From Bacteroides sp. UBA7333 (lineage in GTDB: Bacteria > Bacteroidota > Bacteroidia > Bacteroidales > Bacteroidaceae), in contig DKPN01000067.1 in assembly GCA_002471195.1 (NCBI GenBank), forward strand, positions 39,328 through 103,327: a DNA stretch of 64,000 nucleotides, written 5' to 3'. This document shows, one piece after another, positions 19,377-27,757 of this stretch. Below the pieces are notes generated by a model. It was not told the origin of the DNA. It made no database searches and was given only the letters and a program-made list of their open reading frames with translations. The translations under genes and the position numbers were made by a program. Numbering within the stretch: the first letter of the stretch is position 1; each line of letters begins with the position of its first letter.

Positions 19377-19595
19377 ATGGCAAAGCAATCTGCAATAGAA
19401 CAAGATGGAGTGATAGTTGAAGCATTGTCAAACGCAATGTTTCGAGTAGAATTGGAAAATGGACATGAAATTACTGCTCATATTTCTGGTAAAATGAGAA
19501 TGCATTACATTAAAATATTACCAGGTGATAAAGTAAGAGTTGAAATGTCTCCTTACGACCTATCGAAAGGTAGAATTGTATTTAGATATAAATAA
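19377..19595 (+). CDS. infA: Translation initiation factor IF-1
   Basis: A 72-residue OB-fold protein that binds the 30S A site. The sequence runs MAKQSAIEQDGVIVEALSNAMF and ends KGRIVFRYK, as in other IF-1. The ATG begins two bases after the map stop. Confidence 0.98.
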   Translation: MAKQSAIEQDGVIVEALSNAMFRVELENGHEITAHISGKMRMHYIKILPGDKVRVEMSPYDLSKGRIVFRYK

Positions 19596-19603
19596 ATTAA
19601 GAT

Positions 19604-19720
19604 ATGAAAGTAAGAGCATCATTAAAAAAACGTACGCCAGAGTGTAAGATCGTAAGACGTAATGGCCGTTTGTATGTTATTAACAAGAAAAATCCTAAGT
19701 ATAAACAACGTCAAGGATAA
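19604..19720 (+). CDS. rpmJ: 50S ribosomal protein L36 (zinc-free type)
   Basis: bL36, 38 residues, below common ORF cutoffs. It starts MKVRASLKKRTPECKIVRR and ends NPKYKQRQG. Only one cysteine is left, so the CxxC...CxxxxH zinc site of the classical form is absent; this is the zinc-independent form. It sits between infA and rpsM as expected. Confidence 0.96.
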   Translation: MKVRASLKKRTPECKIVRRNGRLYVINKKNPKYKQRQG

Positions 19721-19725
19721 TTTAT

Positions 19726-19733
19726 TATTTTTG
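19726..19733 (+). promoter_or_regulatory. Candidate internal promoter before rpsM
   Basis: TATTTTTG fits TAnnTTTG and lies 20 bases before the rpsM ATG. No clear -33 element is present, and such T-rich strings can arise by chance, so this is weak. Confidence 0.35.
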
Positions 19734-19753
19734 CAAAAAAAATAATTTAGTAT

Positions 19754-20134
19754 ATGGCTATAAGAATAGTTGGTGTAGATTTACCTCAAAACAAAAGAGG
19801 TGAAATAGCGTTGACCTATGTATATGGTATAGGTCGTAGTAGTGCAGCTAAAATTTTGGATCAAGCTGGCATTGACAAAGATATCAAAGTTAAAGACTGG
19901 ACTGATGATCAGGCTGCTAAGATTCGTGAGATTATTGGAGCAGACTATAAAGTTGAAGGTGATCTTCGTTCTGAAATCCAATTGAACATTAAACGTTTAA
20001 TGGATATTGGTTGTTATAGAGGTGTGCGTCACCGTATTGGTTTGCCTGTAAGAGGTCAAAGCACTAAGAACAACGCACGTACTCGTAAGGGAAGAAAGAA
20101 AACCGTTGCTAATAAGAAAAAAGCTACTAAATAA
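19754..20134 (+). CDS. rpsM: 30S ribosomal protein S13
   Basis: uS13, 126 residues, in the 30S head contacting the 50S subunit. It contains LTYVYGIGRSSAAKIL (helix-hairpin-helix part) and RHRIGLPVRGQSTKNNARTRK, both diagnostic, and ends in a Lys-rich tail. First gene of the alpha-type block. Confidence 0.98.
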   Translation: MAIRIVGVDLPQNKRGEIALTYVYGIGRSSAAKILDQAGIDKDIKVKDWTDDQAAKIREIIGADYKVEGDLRSEIQLNIKRLMDIGCYRGVRHRIGLPVRGQSTKNNARTRKGRKKTVANKKKATK

Positions 20135-20145
20135 TAATTGTTGAT

Positions 20146-20535
20146 ATGGCAAAGAAAACAGTTGCAGCAAAAAAGAGAAATGTGAAAGTAGACGCTAATG
20201 GACAATTACACGTTCATTCATCTTTCAACAATATTATTGTTTCTCTTGCAAACAGTGAAGGGCAGATCATCTCTTGGTCTTCTGCTGGAAAAATGGGATT
20301 TAGAGGTTCTAAAAAGAACACTCCTTATGCAGCACAAATGGCTGCACAAGATTGTGCTAAAATAGCATTCGATCTTGGTTTGAGAAAGGTAAAAGCTTAT
20401 GTTAAAGGACCAGGTAACGGACGTGAGTCAGCTATCCGTACAATCCATGGTGCAGGTATCGAAGTAACAGAAATCGTTGATGTTACTCCATTGCCACACA
20501 ATGGTTGTCGTCCTCCAAAAAGACGTAGAGTTTAA
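20146..20535 (+). CDS. rpsK: 30S ribosomal protein S11
   Basis: uS11, 129 residues, platform protein near the E site. The stretch GKMGFRGSKKNTPYAAQMAA and the end PLPHNGCRPPKRRRV identify it. A 117-base gap with a hairpin separates it from rpsD. Confidence 0.98.
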   Translation: MAKKTVAAKKRNVKVDANGQLHVHSSFNNIIVSLANSEGQIISWSSAGKMGFRGSKKNTPYAAQMAAQDCAKIAFDLGLRKVKAYVKGPGNGRESAIRTIHGAGIEVTEIVDVTPLPHNGCRPPKRRRV

Positions 20536-20574
20536 TAATTACCTTTAATAATAAGATACTTGATTTTGTTTTTG

Positions 20575-20601
20575 GATTACATCTTTTTCTTCTCTGTAAT
20601 C
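20575..20601 (+). promoter_or_regulatory. Hairpin in the rpsK-rpsD gap
   Basis: GATTACA (20575-20581) and TGTAATC (20595-20601) are perfect inverted arms around a 13-base pyrimidine-rich loop. It lies about 50 bases before rpsD in the longest gap of this block. S4 is a known autoregulator in E. coli and Bacillus, so a control role is possible but not shown. Confidence 0.4.
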
Positions 20602-20652
20602 GCGGCTGTAACAAATTGAGTATACGAAAAAAACAATTTAATATTTAAAGAA

Positions 20653-21258
20653 ATGGCTAGATATACTGGACCAAAATCAAGAATCGCCCGTAAGTTTGGT
20701 GAAGGAATCTTTGGAGCTGATAAAGTTTTATCAAAAAAGAACTATCCTCCCGGACAACATGGTAATTCAAGAAAAAGAAAAACTTCAGAATATGGTATAC
20801 AGTTGCGCGAAAAGCAAAAAGCAAAATATACTTATGGAGTTTTAGAGAAGCAATTCCGTAACTTGTTCGAAAAAGCAGCTACTGCAAAAGGTATTACCGG
20901 TGAGGTACTACTTCAATTGTTAGAAGCTCGTTTAGATAACATCGTTTACCGTTTAGGTATTGCTCCTACACGTGCTGCTGCTCGTCAATTAGTAAGCCAC
21001 AAGCATGTTACTGTTGATGGTAAAGTTGTAAATATTCCTTCATATGCTGTTAAACCAGGCCAATTAGTTGGTGTTCGTGAAAGATCTAAATCTTTAGAAG
21101 TAGTAGCTAACTCACTAACAGGTTTCAATCACAGCAAATATCCATGGTTAGAGTGGGACGAAACTACGAAAGTAGGTAAATTGCTTCACACACCTGAGCG
21201 TGCAGATATTCCTGAGAATATTAAAGAGCATTTGATCGTTGAATTGTATTCTAAATAA
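20653..21258 (+). CDS. rpsD: 30S ribosomal protein S4
   Basis: uS4, 201 residues, a primary 16S rRNA binder. It begins MARYTGPKSRIARKFGE and has the S4 RNA-binding domain in RLDNIVYRLGIAPTRAAARQ and VSHKHVTVDGKVVNIPSY. The N-terminal zinc cysteines known from some S4 are absent. rpoA follows after 11 bases. Confidence 0.98.
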   Translation: MARYTGPKSRIARKFGEGIFGADKVLSKKNYPPGQHGNSRKRKTSEYGIQLREKQKAKYTYGVLEKQFRNLFEKAATAKGITGEVLLQLLEARLDNIVYRLGIAPTRAAARQLVSHKHVTVDGKVVNIPSYAVKPGQLVGVRERSKSLEVVANSLTGFNHSKYPWLEWDETTKVGKLLHTPERADIPENIKEHLIVELYSK

Positions 21259-21269
21259 TAATTAATTTC

Positions 21270-22262
21270 ATGGCGATATTAGCATTTCAAAAACCTGATA
21301 AAGTTTTAATGTTGGAAGCGGATCAAAAATTCGGTAAATTCGAATTCCGTCCGCTAGAACCCGGGTTCGGTATTACTGTAGGTAATGCTTTGCGCCGTAT
21401 TCTTCTTTCATCATTAGAAGGTTTTGCTATCACTACTATTAAAATAGAAGGTGTTGAGCATGAGTTTTCTAGTGTACCAGGCGTAAAAGAAGATGTGACC
21501 AACATTATCTTGAATCTAAAACAAGTTAGATTCAAACAAGTAGTAGAAGAATTCGAAAGTGAGAAAGTTAGCATTACGATCGAGAATTCAAGTGAATTTA
21601 AAGCAGGTGACATAGGTAAGTATTTGACTGGATTTGAAGTGTTAAATCCTGAATTAGTTATTTGCCATTTAGATGCCAAAGCGACTATGCAGATAGATAT
21701 CACTATCAATAAAGGTCGTGGATATGTACCTGCTGACGAAAATCGTGAATATTGCACCGATGTTAATGTTATTGCTATCGATTCAATTTACACACCAATC
21801 CGCAACGTAAAGTATAGCATAGAAAACTTCCGTGTTGAACAGAAGACTGACTATGAAAAATTAGTACTTGAAATTGCAACTGATGGTTCCATACATCCGA
21901 AGGATGCTTTGAAAGAAGCAGCTAAAATTCTTATTCACCACTTTATGTTATTCTCAGATGAGAAAATCACTCTCGAGACTACTGACATTGATGGTAATGA
22001 AGAATTCGATGAAGAGGTACTTCATATGCGTCAATTATTGAAAACTAAACTTGTTGACATGGATCTTTCTGTACGCGCACTTAACTGTTTGAAAGCGGCA
22101 GATGTTGAAACATTAGGTGATTTAGTTCAATTCAATAAAACTGACTTATTGAAGTTCAGAAACTTCGGAAAGAAATCGCTTACCGAGCTTGATGATTTGC
22201 TGGAAGGTCTGAATCTGTCGTTTGGAACCGATATTTCTAAATTTAAATTAGATAAAGAATAA
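21270..22262 (+). CDS. rpoA: DNA-directed RNA polymerase subunit alpha
   Basis: Alpha subunit, 330 residues, full length. The N-terminal dimerisation domain (GFGITVGNALRRILLSSLEG, residues about 33-52) and the C-terminal domain with its helix-hairpin-helix (LNCLKAADVETLGDLVQFN, then NFGKKSLTELDDLLEGL) are both present. rplQ starts 3 bases after the stop. Confidence 0.98.
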   Translation: MAILAFQKPDKVLMLEADQKFGKFEFRPLEPGFGITVGNALRRILLSSLEGFAITTIKIEGVEHEFSSVPGVKEDVTNIILNLKQVRFKQVVEEFESEKVSITIENSSEFKAGDIGKYLTGFEVLNPELVICHLDAKATMQIDITINKGRGYVPADENREYCTDVNVIAIDSIYTPIRNVKYSIENFRVEQKTDYEKLVLEIATDGSIHPKDALKEAAKILIHHFMLFSDEKITLETTDIDGNEEFDEEVLHMRQLLKTKLVDMDLSVRALNCLKAADVETLGDLVQFNKTDLLKFRNFGKKSLTELDDLLEGLNLSFGTDISKFKLDKE

Positions 22263-22265
22263 AAA

Positions 22266-22742
22266 ATGAGACATAATAAAAAATTCAATCATTTAGGTCG
22301 TACTGCTTCTCATAGAAGTGCTATGTTGTCTAATATGGCATGTTCTTTGATTAAGCACAAAAGAATCACTACGACTGTAGCGAAGGCTAAAGCTTTGAAA
22401 AAATTTGTTGAGCCTTTGATTACAAAATCTAAAGAAGACACTACTAACTCACGTCGTGTTGTATTTAGCAATTTACAAGACAAATTTGCAGTTACAGAAC
22501 TTTTCAAAGAAATTTCTGTTAAAATTGCAGATCGTCCAGGTGGTTACACTCGTATTATCAAAACAGGTAATCGTTTAGGTGATAACGCTGAAATGTGTTT
22601 CATTGAACTAGTTGACTACAACGAGAACATGGCGAAAGATAAAGTTGCTAAAAAAGCTACACGTACTCGTCGTTCTAAGAAAGCTGTTGAAGCTGCTCCT
22701 GCTGTAGAAACTCCTGCAACTGAAGAACCAAAAGCTGAATAA
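22266..22742 (+). CDS. rplQ: 50S ribosomal protein L17
   Basis: bL17, 158 residues. The core is typical (MRHNKKFNHLGRTASHR; RPGGYTRIIKTGNRLGDNAE). It is longer than the about 120-130 residues of many bacteria because of an Ala/Glu/Lys/Thr-rich tail from about residue 125. It ends the ribosomal run; a terminator follows. Confidence 0.97.
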   Translation: MRHNKKFNHLGRTASHRSAMLSNMACSLIKHKRITTTVAKAKALKKFVEPLITKSKEDTTNSRRVVFSNLQDKFAVTELFKEISVKIADRPGGYTRIIKTGNRLGDNAEMCFIELVDYNENMAKDKVAKKATRTRRSKKAVEAAPAVETPATEEPKAE

Positions 22743-22768
22743 TACCAATTATTTCCATATAGCTAAGC

Positions 22769-22800
22769 AAAGGTCACTCTTAATAAGAGTGACCTTTATT
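22769..22800 (+). terminator. Terminator of the ribosomal operon
   Basis: AAAGGTCACTCTT (22769-22781) and AAGAGTGACCTTT (22785-22797) form a perfect 13-bp stem with a 3-base loop. A-rich and T-rich flanks let it work in both directions, also for the converging minus-strand gene. Confidence 0.85.
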
Positions 22801-22835
22801 ATTTTGTATCCTATCGATATTTAGATGGTATAAGC

Positions 22836-24647
22836 TTAATCTATAATAGCTATACCCATTTTCTTCATTAAAAAGCATGCATTCATATTTTGTGCAATGC
22901 CCTCTCTCATTTTATATTTAAACTCCAGTTCATCTAATATAATGTCGGCCTCGAAGCAATAATTGCTGATGTTGTTTGTGAATTTAGTTTTTAGTTCACC
23001 CAACATTAAATCATGAGTTGCTATAATGCCATTCGATTTAAGTTTAATGAATTGCTCAATCAATGCCAACGATCCCCGTTGTTTATCTATAGAATTTGTT
23101 CCTTTCAGTATTTCATCCAGTATAATAAACATCTCTTGCCCATTTGCGAGCAAATCGATAATCAATTTCAGTCGTTTTAATTCAGCATAGAAATACGATT
23201 CACTATCTTTCAATGAATCGCTTGTACGAAGACTTGTAATTAATTTAGCCGGATAAACCTCCATCTCTTTCGCCCAAACCGGTAGGCCCATACATGCTAG
23301 GAGATAATTAACTCCAATGGTTCGTAAGTAAGTACTTTTGCCTGCCATATTGGCTCCGGTTATGATATTAAAATATTCACGTTTCGTCATATCAATATCA
23401 TTGCAAACACATTTGTCACGATGCATCAACGGATGGCCGAGCCCTTTTCCAATACAAACAAAAGGTTGAGTGCTGATTTTTGCATATACATATTCCGGAT
23501 GATTAAATGCAAAATTTGCCAACGAATTGTATGCATCCATCTCACCAATAGCATTCAACCACCTCGATATTTCATTACCATATTTTGTTTTCCATCTTTC
23601 TATTTTCATCATTTGGTATAGTTCCCAGAAGCATAATCCATTTAATAATAGATTCACTAAAACATTATTTCTTTGGTCTAACGTGTGCATCTCTTTCGCC
23701 AACTGCCCTATTATATCTGCGGCATTTATACTATCTACTTTCAGTGCATTCTTTATTTTTATCAAGTTTGTTGATGTGAATTTCTGTCTATTTACGATTT
23801 CAATCAATTGCGCATAAGTTGACAATATGTCCAGCTTTCTCCCGTACTGCGATTGAATCTTGCTAATCCGACGTGTAAAGGCGATGCTAACACATATCAA
23901 ACTACAAAACACAAACGAAAAGTAGCTAATCGACAAAACCTCGAAGTATGCCAATAGTAGCATTGCAGCGTTTAATAACAGTGCTGTATAAGGTAATAAC
24001 CTTAATAAAGGCTTACGATAGAAACTACTTTTCGATTTAGCCCATGAAGTTATTTCTTCCTCATCTGCTTTCTTTCCCTTATACAAAAGGCCTATTGTGT
24101 TGAAATGTTGTCTGAAATCAATGCTATCTGTTAACTCTTTCACAGCTGCTTGCCTCTTTTCTATTTCCTCTTTATTTTCGAGATGGTGTTGCAGTTCATA
24201 TGCCAACATCCGTTTGCCCATCGTAGTACATGTTCTGTTGATGTACTGAAATAGAGAATTGTCGCCAAATACATCTAAATCGAAAGTATACAAATGCTTT
24301 GAATCGATAAATTCATTTCCATTCTCCAGGTCCCTGAAATCATAATCCAACAACCGTATCTCTTTTTCGTTGATATCCCGCTGTTTTTCCCAGTAATCTT
24401 TTTCATAAAATAGTTGGCTATGATATTTTGATGTAGCCACAAATATTATTATACTTCCTACTATTACAGGTAATACATATTGCCATCCCATGTCCCAAGT
24501 AAATACAATAGATGCGATTGCAGCTACAAACATAAGAAGCTTAAGAGTTCCGATGCGATGTATTTGTTTGCGTTTGTGTTTTATCTTCACCGTACTTTCT
24601 TTTACTCGTTGACGGTATAGTTCAGTTAGTTGATTCTCGTTTTTCAT
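22836..24647 (-). CDS. Membrane-anchored MutS-like ATPase
   Basis: A 603-residue protein with the ATPase domain of the MutS family but without the mismatch-recognition domain. Two pairs of hydrophobic segments are visible, near residues 40-85 (LLMFVAAIASIVFTW; YVLPVIVGSIIIFVA) and 215-265 (LLPYTALLLNAAMLLLAYF; FSFVFCSLICVSIAF), so it is probably in the inner membrane. The Walker A motif ITGANMAGKSTYLRTIG lies near residue 425 and Walker B FIILDEILKGTNS near 510. The ATG at 24647 is chosen because a perfect -7 box overlaps the upstream TTG. Such genes are common in Bacteroidota; their job is unknown to me and classical mismatch repair is unlikely. Confidence 0.85.
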   Translation of the reverse strand: MKNENQLTELYRQRVKESTVKIKHKRKQIHRIGTLKLLMFVAAIASIVFTWDMGWQYVLPVIVGSIIIFVATSKYHSQLFYEKDYWEKQRDINEKEIRLLDYDFRDLENGNEFIDSKHLYTFDLDVFGDNSLFQYINRTCTTMGKRMLAYELQHHLENKEEIEKRQAAVKELTDSIDFRQHFNTIGLLYKGKKADEEEITSWAKSKSSFYRKPLLRLLPYTALLLNAAMLLLAYFEVLSISYFSFVFCSLICVSIAFTRRISKIQSQYGRKLDILSTYAQLIEIVNRQKFTSTNLIKIKNALKVDSINAADIIGQLAKEMHTLDQRNNVLVNLLLNGLCFWELYQMMKIERWKTKYGNEISRWLNAIGEMDAYNSLANFAFNHPEYVYAKISTQPFVCIGKGLGHPLMHRDKCVCNDIDMTKREYFNIITGANMAGKSTYLRTIGVNYLLACMGLPVWAKEMEVYPAKLITSLRTSDSLKDSESYFYAELKRLKLIIDLLANGQEMFIILDEILKGTNSIDKQRGSLALIEQFIKLKSNGIIATHDLMLGELKTKFTNNISNYCFEADIILDELEFKYKMREGIAQNMNACFLMKKMGIAIID

Positions 24648-24662
24648 ATTACAAATTTTGTT

Positions 24663-24670
24663 CAAATATA
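24663..24670 (-). promoter_or_regulatory. -7 box of the MutS-like gene
   Basis: On the minus strand this reads TATATTTG, a perfect TAnnTTTG. It lies 16 bases before the ATG at 24647, so transcription must start downstream of the alternative TTG start, which is therefore excluded. Confidence 0.6.
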
Positions 24671-24773
24671 ATCATATCCCTCTAATTTTTTACATAGACA
24701 CCTTAAATCGCCCCTTCAATGTAGCACTTCTAAATTATTAAATTGATCAGAATGATATTAATTGCTTTATTTT

Positions 24774-24804
24774 TTTGGATATTAAATCATTATTTATATA
24801 TTGC
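24774..24804 (+). promoter_or_regulatory. Candidate promoter of the hut operon
   Basis: TTTG (24774-24777) is followed after 19 bases by TATATTGC (24797-24804), close to the TAnnTTTG box. Spacing is right for Bacteroidetes and the hutU start lies 55 bases downstream. Confidence 0.5.
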
Positions 24805-24805
24805 G

Positions 24806-24826
24806 ACAACATAAATCTACTGTTGT
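24806..24826 (+). promoter_or_regulatory. Inverted repeat at the hut transcription start
   Basis: ACAACA (24806-24811) and TGTTGT (24821-24826) are perfect inverted arms 9 bases apart, directly after the candidate -7 box, a classical place for a repressor operator. No regulator gene lies next to the operon. Confidence 0.4.
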
Positions 24827-24859
24827 AATGACAGATTGTAAACCTTATCACTCTTTGTT

Positions 24860-26851
24860 ATGAAAATAGCTTTAAGCAACACACTGCCCAAATACCCTTC
24901 GTTTGTAAAAGATATAAGGCGTGCTCCCGACCGTGGTTTTACCCTCACACCCGAACAAACATCCTTATCGTTGCGCAACGCCTTACGATATATTCCAAAT
25001 GATCTACACTCCGTTATGGCCGAAGAGTTTTTAGATGAACTCCACAATTATGGGCGCATATATGGTTATAGATATCGTCCCGAAGGCGATTTAAAAGCCC
25101 TTCCTATCGATTGCTATAGAGGTAATTGTATTGAAGGCAAAGCTTTTCAAGTGATGATTGATAATAATCTATGCTTCGATATAGCGCTTTATCCATACGA
25201 GTTGGTTACCTACGGAGAGACGGGGCAGGTTTGTCAAAACTGGATGCAATATCGTCTGATAAAAATGTATTTAGAAGAGTTGACTCAAGACCAAACCCTT
25301 GTTATCGAGTCGGGCCATCCTTTAGGACTTTTCAAATCGCATCCCAACGCTCCAAGAGTTATCATTACCAATGCTATGATGATAGGGATGTTCGACAATC
25401 CACACGATTGGCATACAGCCATGCAACTAGGTGTAGCCAATTATGGACAAATGACTGCCGGCGGATGGATGTACATCGGGCCTCAAGGCATTGTTCATGG
25501 CACCTTCAACACTCTCCTTAATGCAGGACGAATGAAATTAGGCATTCCACAAGATGGAGATTTGCGTGGATATCTGTTTGTCTCTTCAGGGTTGGGTGGC
25601 ATGAGTGGCGCACAGCCCAAAGCTGCCGAAATAGCTGGTGCTGCCTGTATCATTGCCGAAGTCGATCTATCTCGAATTGAAACACGCTATCAACAAGGTT
25701 GGGTAGGCCACGTGGCCCATCAATGTGGTGAAGCCTTTGCTTTGGCGCATCAATCGATGCTCAACGGCCAACCTATATCCATAGCTTATCATGGCAATAT
25801 TGTCGATCTTCTTGACTATGCCGTTAAAAATAATGTGACCATTCATCTTTTGTCCGATCAAACTTCATGTCATGCTGTTTACGAAGGCGGTTACTGTCCG
25901 GTGCAGCTCACATTTGATGAACGTACCCAGATGTTGCACGATCGTCCAGAAATATTCAAACAGTTGGTCGACGAAACTTTGCATCGCCATTTCGAAGTCA
26001 TTAAACAGTTGGTTCGCCGCGGAACTTACTTTTTTGATTATGGCAACTCCTTTATGAAAGCGATTTTCGATGCCGGTGTAATCGAAATTGCTCGCAACCC
26101 CAACGATGTGCAAAGTGGGTTTATCTGGCCTAGTTATGTAGAAGATATTATGGGCCCCGAACTATTTGATTATGGTTATGGCCCTTTTAGGTGGGTTTGT
26201 TTAAGTGGGCAGCATGACGATTTGGTAAAAACCGACCGTGCCGCTATGGAGTGCATCGACCCCAATCGTCGTGGCCAGGATATGGACAATTATAACTGGA
26301 TACGTGATGCCGAAAAAAATAAATTGGTGGTGGGCACGCAAGCTCGCATTTTATATCAAGATGCCGAAGGGCGATTAAAGATAGCCTTGCGATTCAATGA
26401 GATGGTTCGCAATGGCGAGGTAGGTCCTATCATGTTAGGACGCGACCATCACGATGTGAGTGGCACCGATTCTCCTTTTCGCGAAACATCCAATATTAAA
26501 GACGGAAGCAATATTATGGCAGATATGGCCGTGCAGTGTTTTGCCGGAAACTGTGCCCGAGGCATGAGCCTTGTTGCTTTGCATAATGGGGGTGGAGTAG
26601 GCATCGGCAAAGCTATTAACGGTGGGTTCGGAATGGTTTGCGATGGCAGTAATCGAGTTGATGAGATACTTCGCAGTGCCATGCTTTGGGATGTGATGGG
26701 GGGTGTAGCTCGTCGTTCGTGGGCCCGCAATCAACATGCCATGCAAACTACCCAAAACTTCAATAACAATCATCAAGCAGATTATCAAATAACAATGCCC
26801 TTCGTAGCCGATGAGCAATACATTAACCAACTAATCAACGAAAAACTATGA
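24860..26851 (+). CDS. hutU: Urocanate hydratase
   Basis: Second step of histidine degradation: converts urocanate to imidazolone propionate using bound NAD+. With 663 residues it belongs to the long form, close in length to the animal enzyme, rather than the about 555-residue proteobacterial form. Diagnostic stretches are YGQMTAGGWMYIGPQGIVHG, GLGGMSGAQPKAAEIAG, SRDHHDVSGTDSPFRETSN-like (near 26440) and ALHNGGGVGIGKAINGGFG. First gene of the operon hutU-ftcD-hutI-fchA-hutH; its stop overlaps ftcD by 4 bases. Confidence 0.96.
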   Translation: MKIALSNTLPKYPSFVKDIRRAPDRGFTLTPEQTSLSLRNALRYIPNDLHSVMAEEFLDELHNYGRIYGYRYRPEGDLKALPIDCYRGNCIEGKAFQVMIDNNLCFDIALYPYELVTYGETGQVCQNWMQYRLIKMYLEELTQDQTLVIESGHPLGLFKSHPNAPRVIITNAMMIGMFDNPHDWHTAMQLGVANYGQMTAGGWMYIGPQGIVHGTFNTLLNAGRMKLGIPQDGDLRGYLFVSSGLGGMSGAQPKAAEIAGAACIIAEVDLSRIETRYQQGWVGHVAHQCGEAFALAHQSMLNGQPISIAYHGNIVDLLDYAVKNNVTIHLLSDQTSCHAVYEGGYCPVQLTFDERTQMLHDRPEIFKQLVDETLHRHFEVIKQLVRRGTYFFDYGNSFMKAIFDAGVIEIARNPNDVQSGFIWPSYVEDIMGPELFDYGYGPFRWVCLSGQHDDLVKTDRAAMECIDPNRRGQDMDNYNWIRDAEKNKLVVGTQARILYQDAEGRLKIALRFNEMVRNGEVGPIMLGRDHHDVSGTDSPFRETSNIKDGSNIMADMAVQCFAGNCARGMSLVALHNGGGVGIGKAINGGFGMVCDGSNRVDEILRSAMLWDVMGGVARRSWARNQHAMQTTQNFNNNHQADYQITMPFVADEQYINQLINEKL

Positions 26852-27750
26852 CTTGGAACAAAATAGTAGAGTGCGTACCCAATTTTAGTGAAGGTCGCGA
26901 TCTTGAAAAGATAGATAAAATAGTAGCACCCTTTCGTGCCAAAAACGGCGTGAAGTTGCTCGATTATAGTAATGATGAAGATCATAATCGATTGGTCGTA
27001 ACATTAGTGGGCGAACCCGAAGCACTATGTGATGCTTTGTTCGAAGCTATTGGCGTGGCTATGCAACTGATTGATTTAAATCAACATCACGGGCAACATC
27101 CACGAATGGGTGCAGTCGATGTAGTACCCTTCATTCCAATTAAAAATGTAACAATGGACGATGCGATTGCATTATCCAAAAAACTGGCAGAGCGTGTAGC
27201 GAGTAGTTATCAACTGCCGGTATTTTTATACGAGAAATCGGCAACGGCTCCACATCGCGAAAATTTGGCTGCGGTGCGTAAGGGCGAGTTCGAAGGGATG
27301 GCTACTAAGATAATGCAGCCCGAATGGTATCCCGATTTCGGACCGGCTCAGTGTCATCCTACTGCAGGAGTTGTAGCTATAGGTGCTCGCATGCCATTGG
27401 TGGCTTACAATATCAACCTCAATACACCCAATTTAGAAATTGCCACCGACATTGCCAAAAAAATACGTTTCATAGGGGGTGGGCTACGTTATTGCAAAGC
27501 CATGGGAGTAGAGTTGAAAGACAGAGGCATCACTCAGGTTTCGATTAATATGACCGACTACACCAAGACTGCTCTATACCGAGCTTTCGAGTTGGTGCGT
27601 ATCGAAGCCCGTCGATATGGCGTAACCATTGTAGGAAGCGAAATTATAGGATTGGTACCGATGGAAGCACTCATTGATACCGCATCTTATTATCTAGGTT
27701 TAGAAGATTTTTCAATGCAACAGGTGCTCGAAGCACGCATCATGGAGTAA
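26848..27750 (+). CDS. ftcD: Glutamate formimidoyltransferase
   Basis: Transfers the formimino group of N-formimino-glutamate to tetrahydrofolate, giving glutamate. 300 residues, so only the transferase domain; the cyclodeaminase partner is the separate gene fchA, while animals have both fused. Typical parts are ECVPNFSEGRD at the start and QHHGQHPRMGAVDVVPF with the catalytic-region histidine. It starts inside the hutU stop (ATGA), so translation is coupled. Confidence 0.95.
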   Translation: MTWNKIVECVPNFSEGRDLEKIDKIVAPFRAKNGVKLLDYSNDEDHNRLVVTLVGEPEALCDALFEAIGVAMQLIDLNQHHGQHPRMGAVDVVPFIPIKNVTMDDAIALSKKLAERVASSYQLPVFLYEKSATAPHRENLAAVRKGEFEGMATKIMQPEWYPDFGPAQCHPTAGVVAIGARMPLVAYNINLNTPNLEIATDIAKKIRFIGGGLRYCKAMGVELKDRGITQVSINMTDYTKTALYRAFELVRIEARRYGVTIVGSEIIGLVPMEALIDTASYYLGLEDFSMQQVLEARIME

Positions 27751-27757
27751 ACGATTT

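Noticed and set aside
21323..21757. 144-residue minus-strand frame opposite rpoA
   Set aside because: Complete overlap with rpoA and no recognisable protein pattern.
26435..26830. 131-residue minus-strand frame opposite hutU
   Set aside because: Lies wholly inside hutU, whose conserved motifs cover the same bases.
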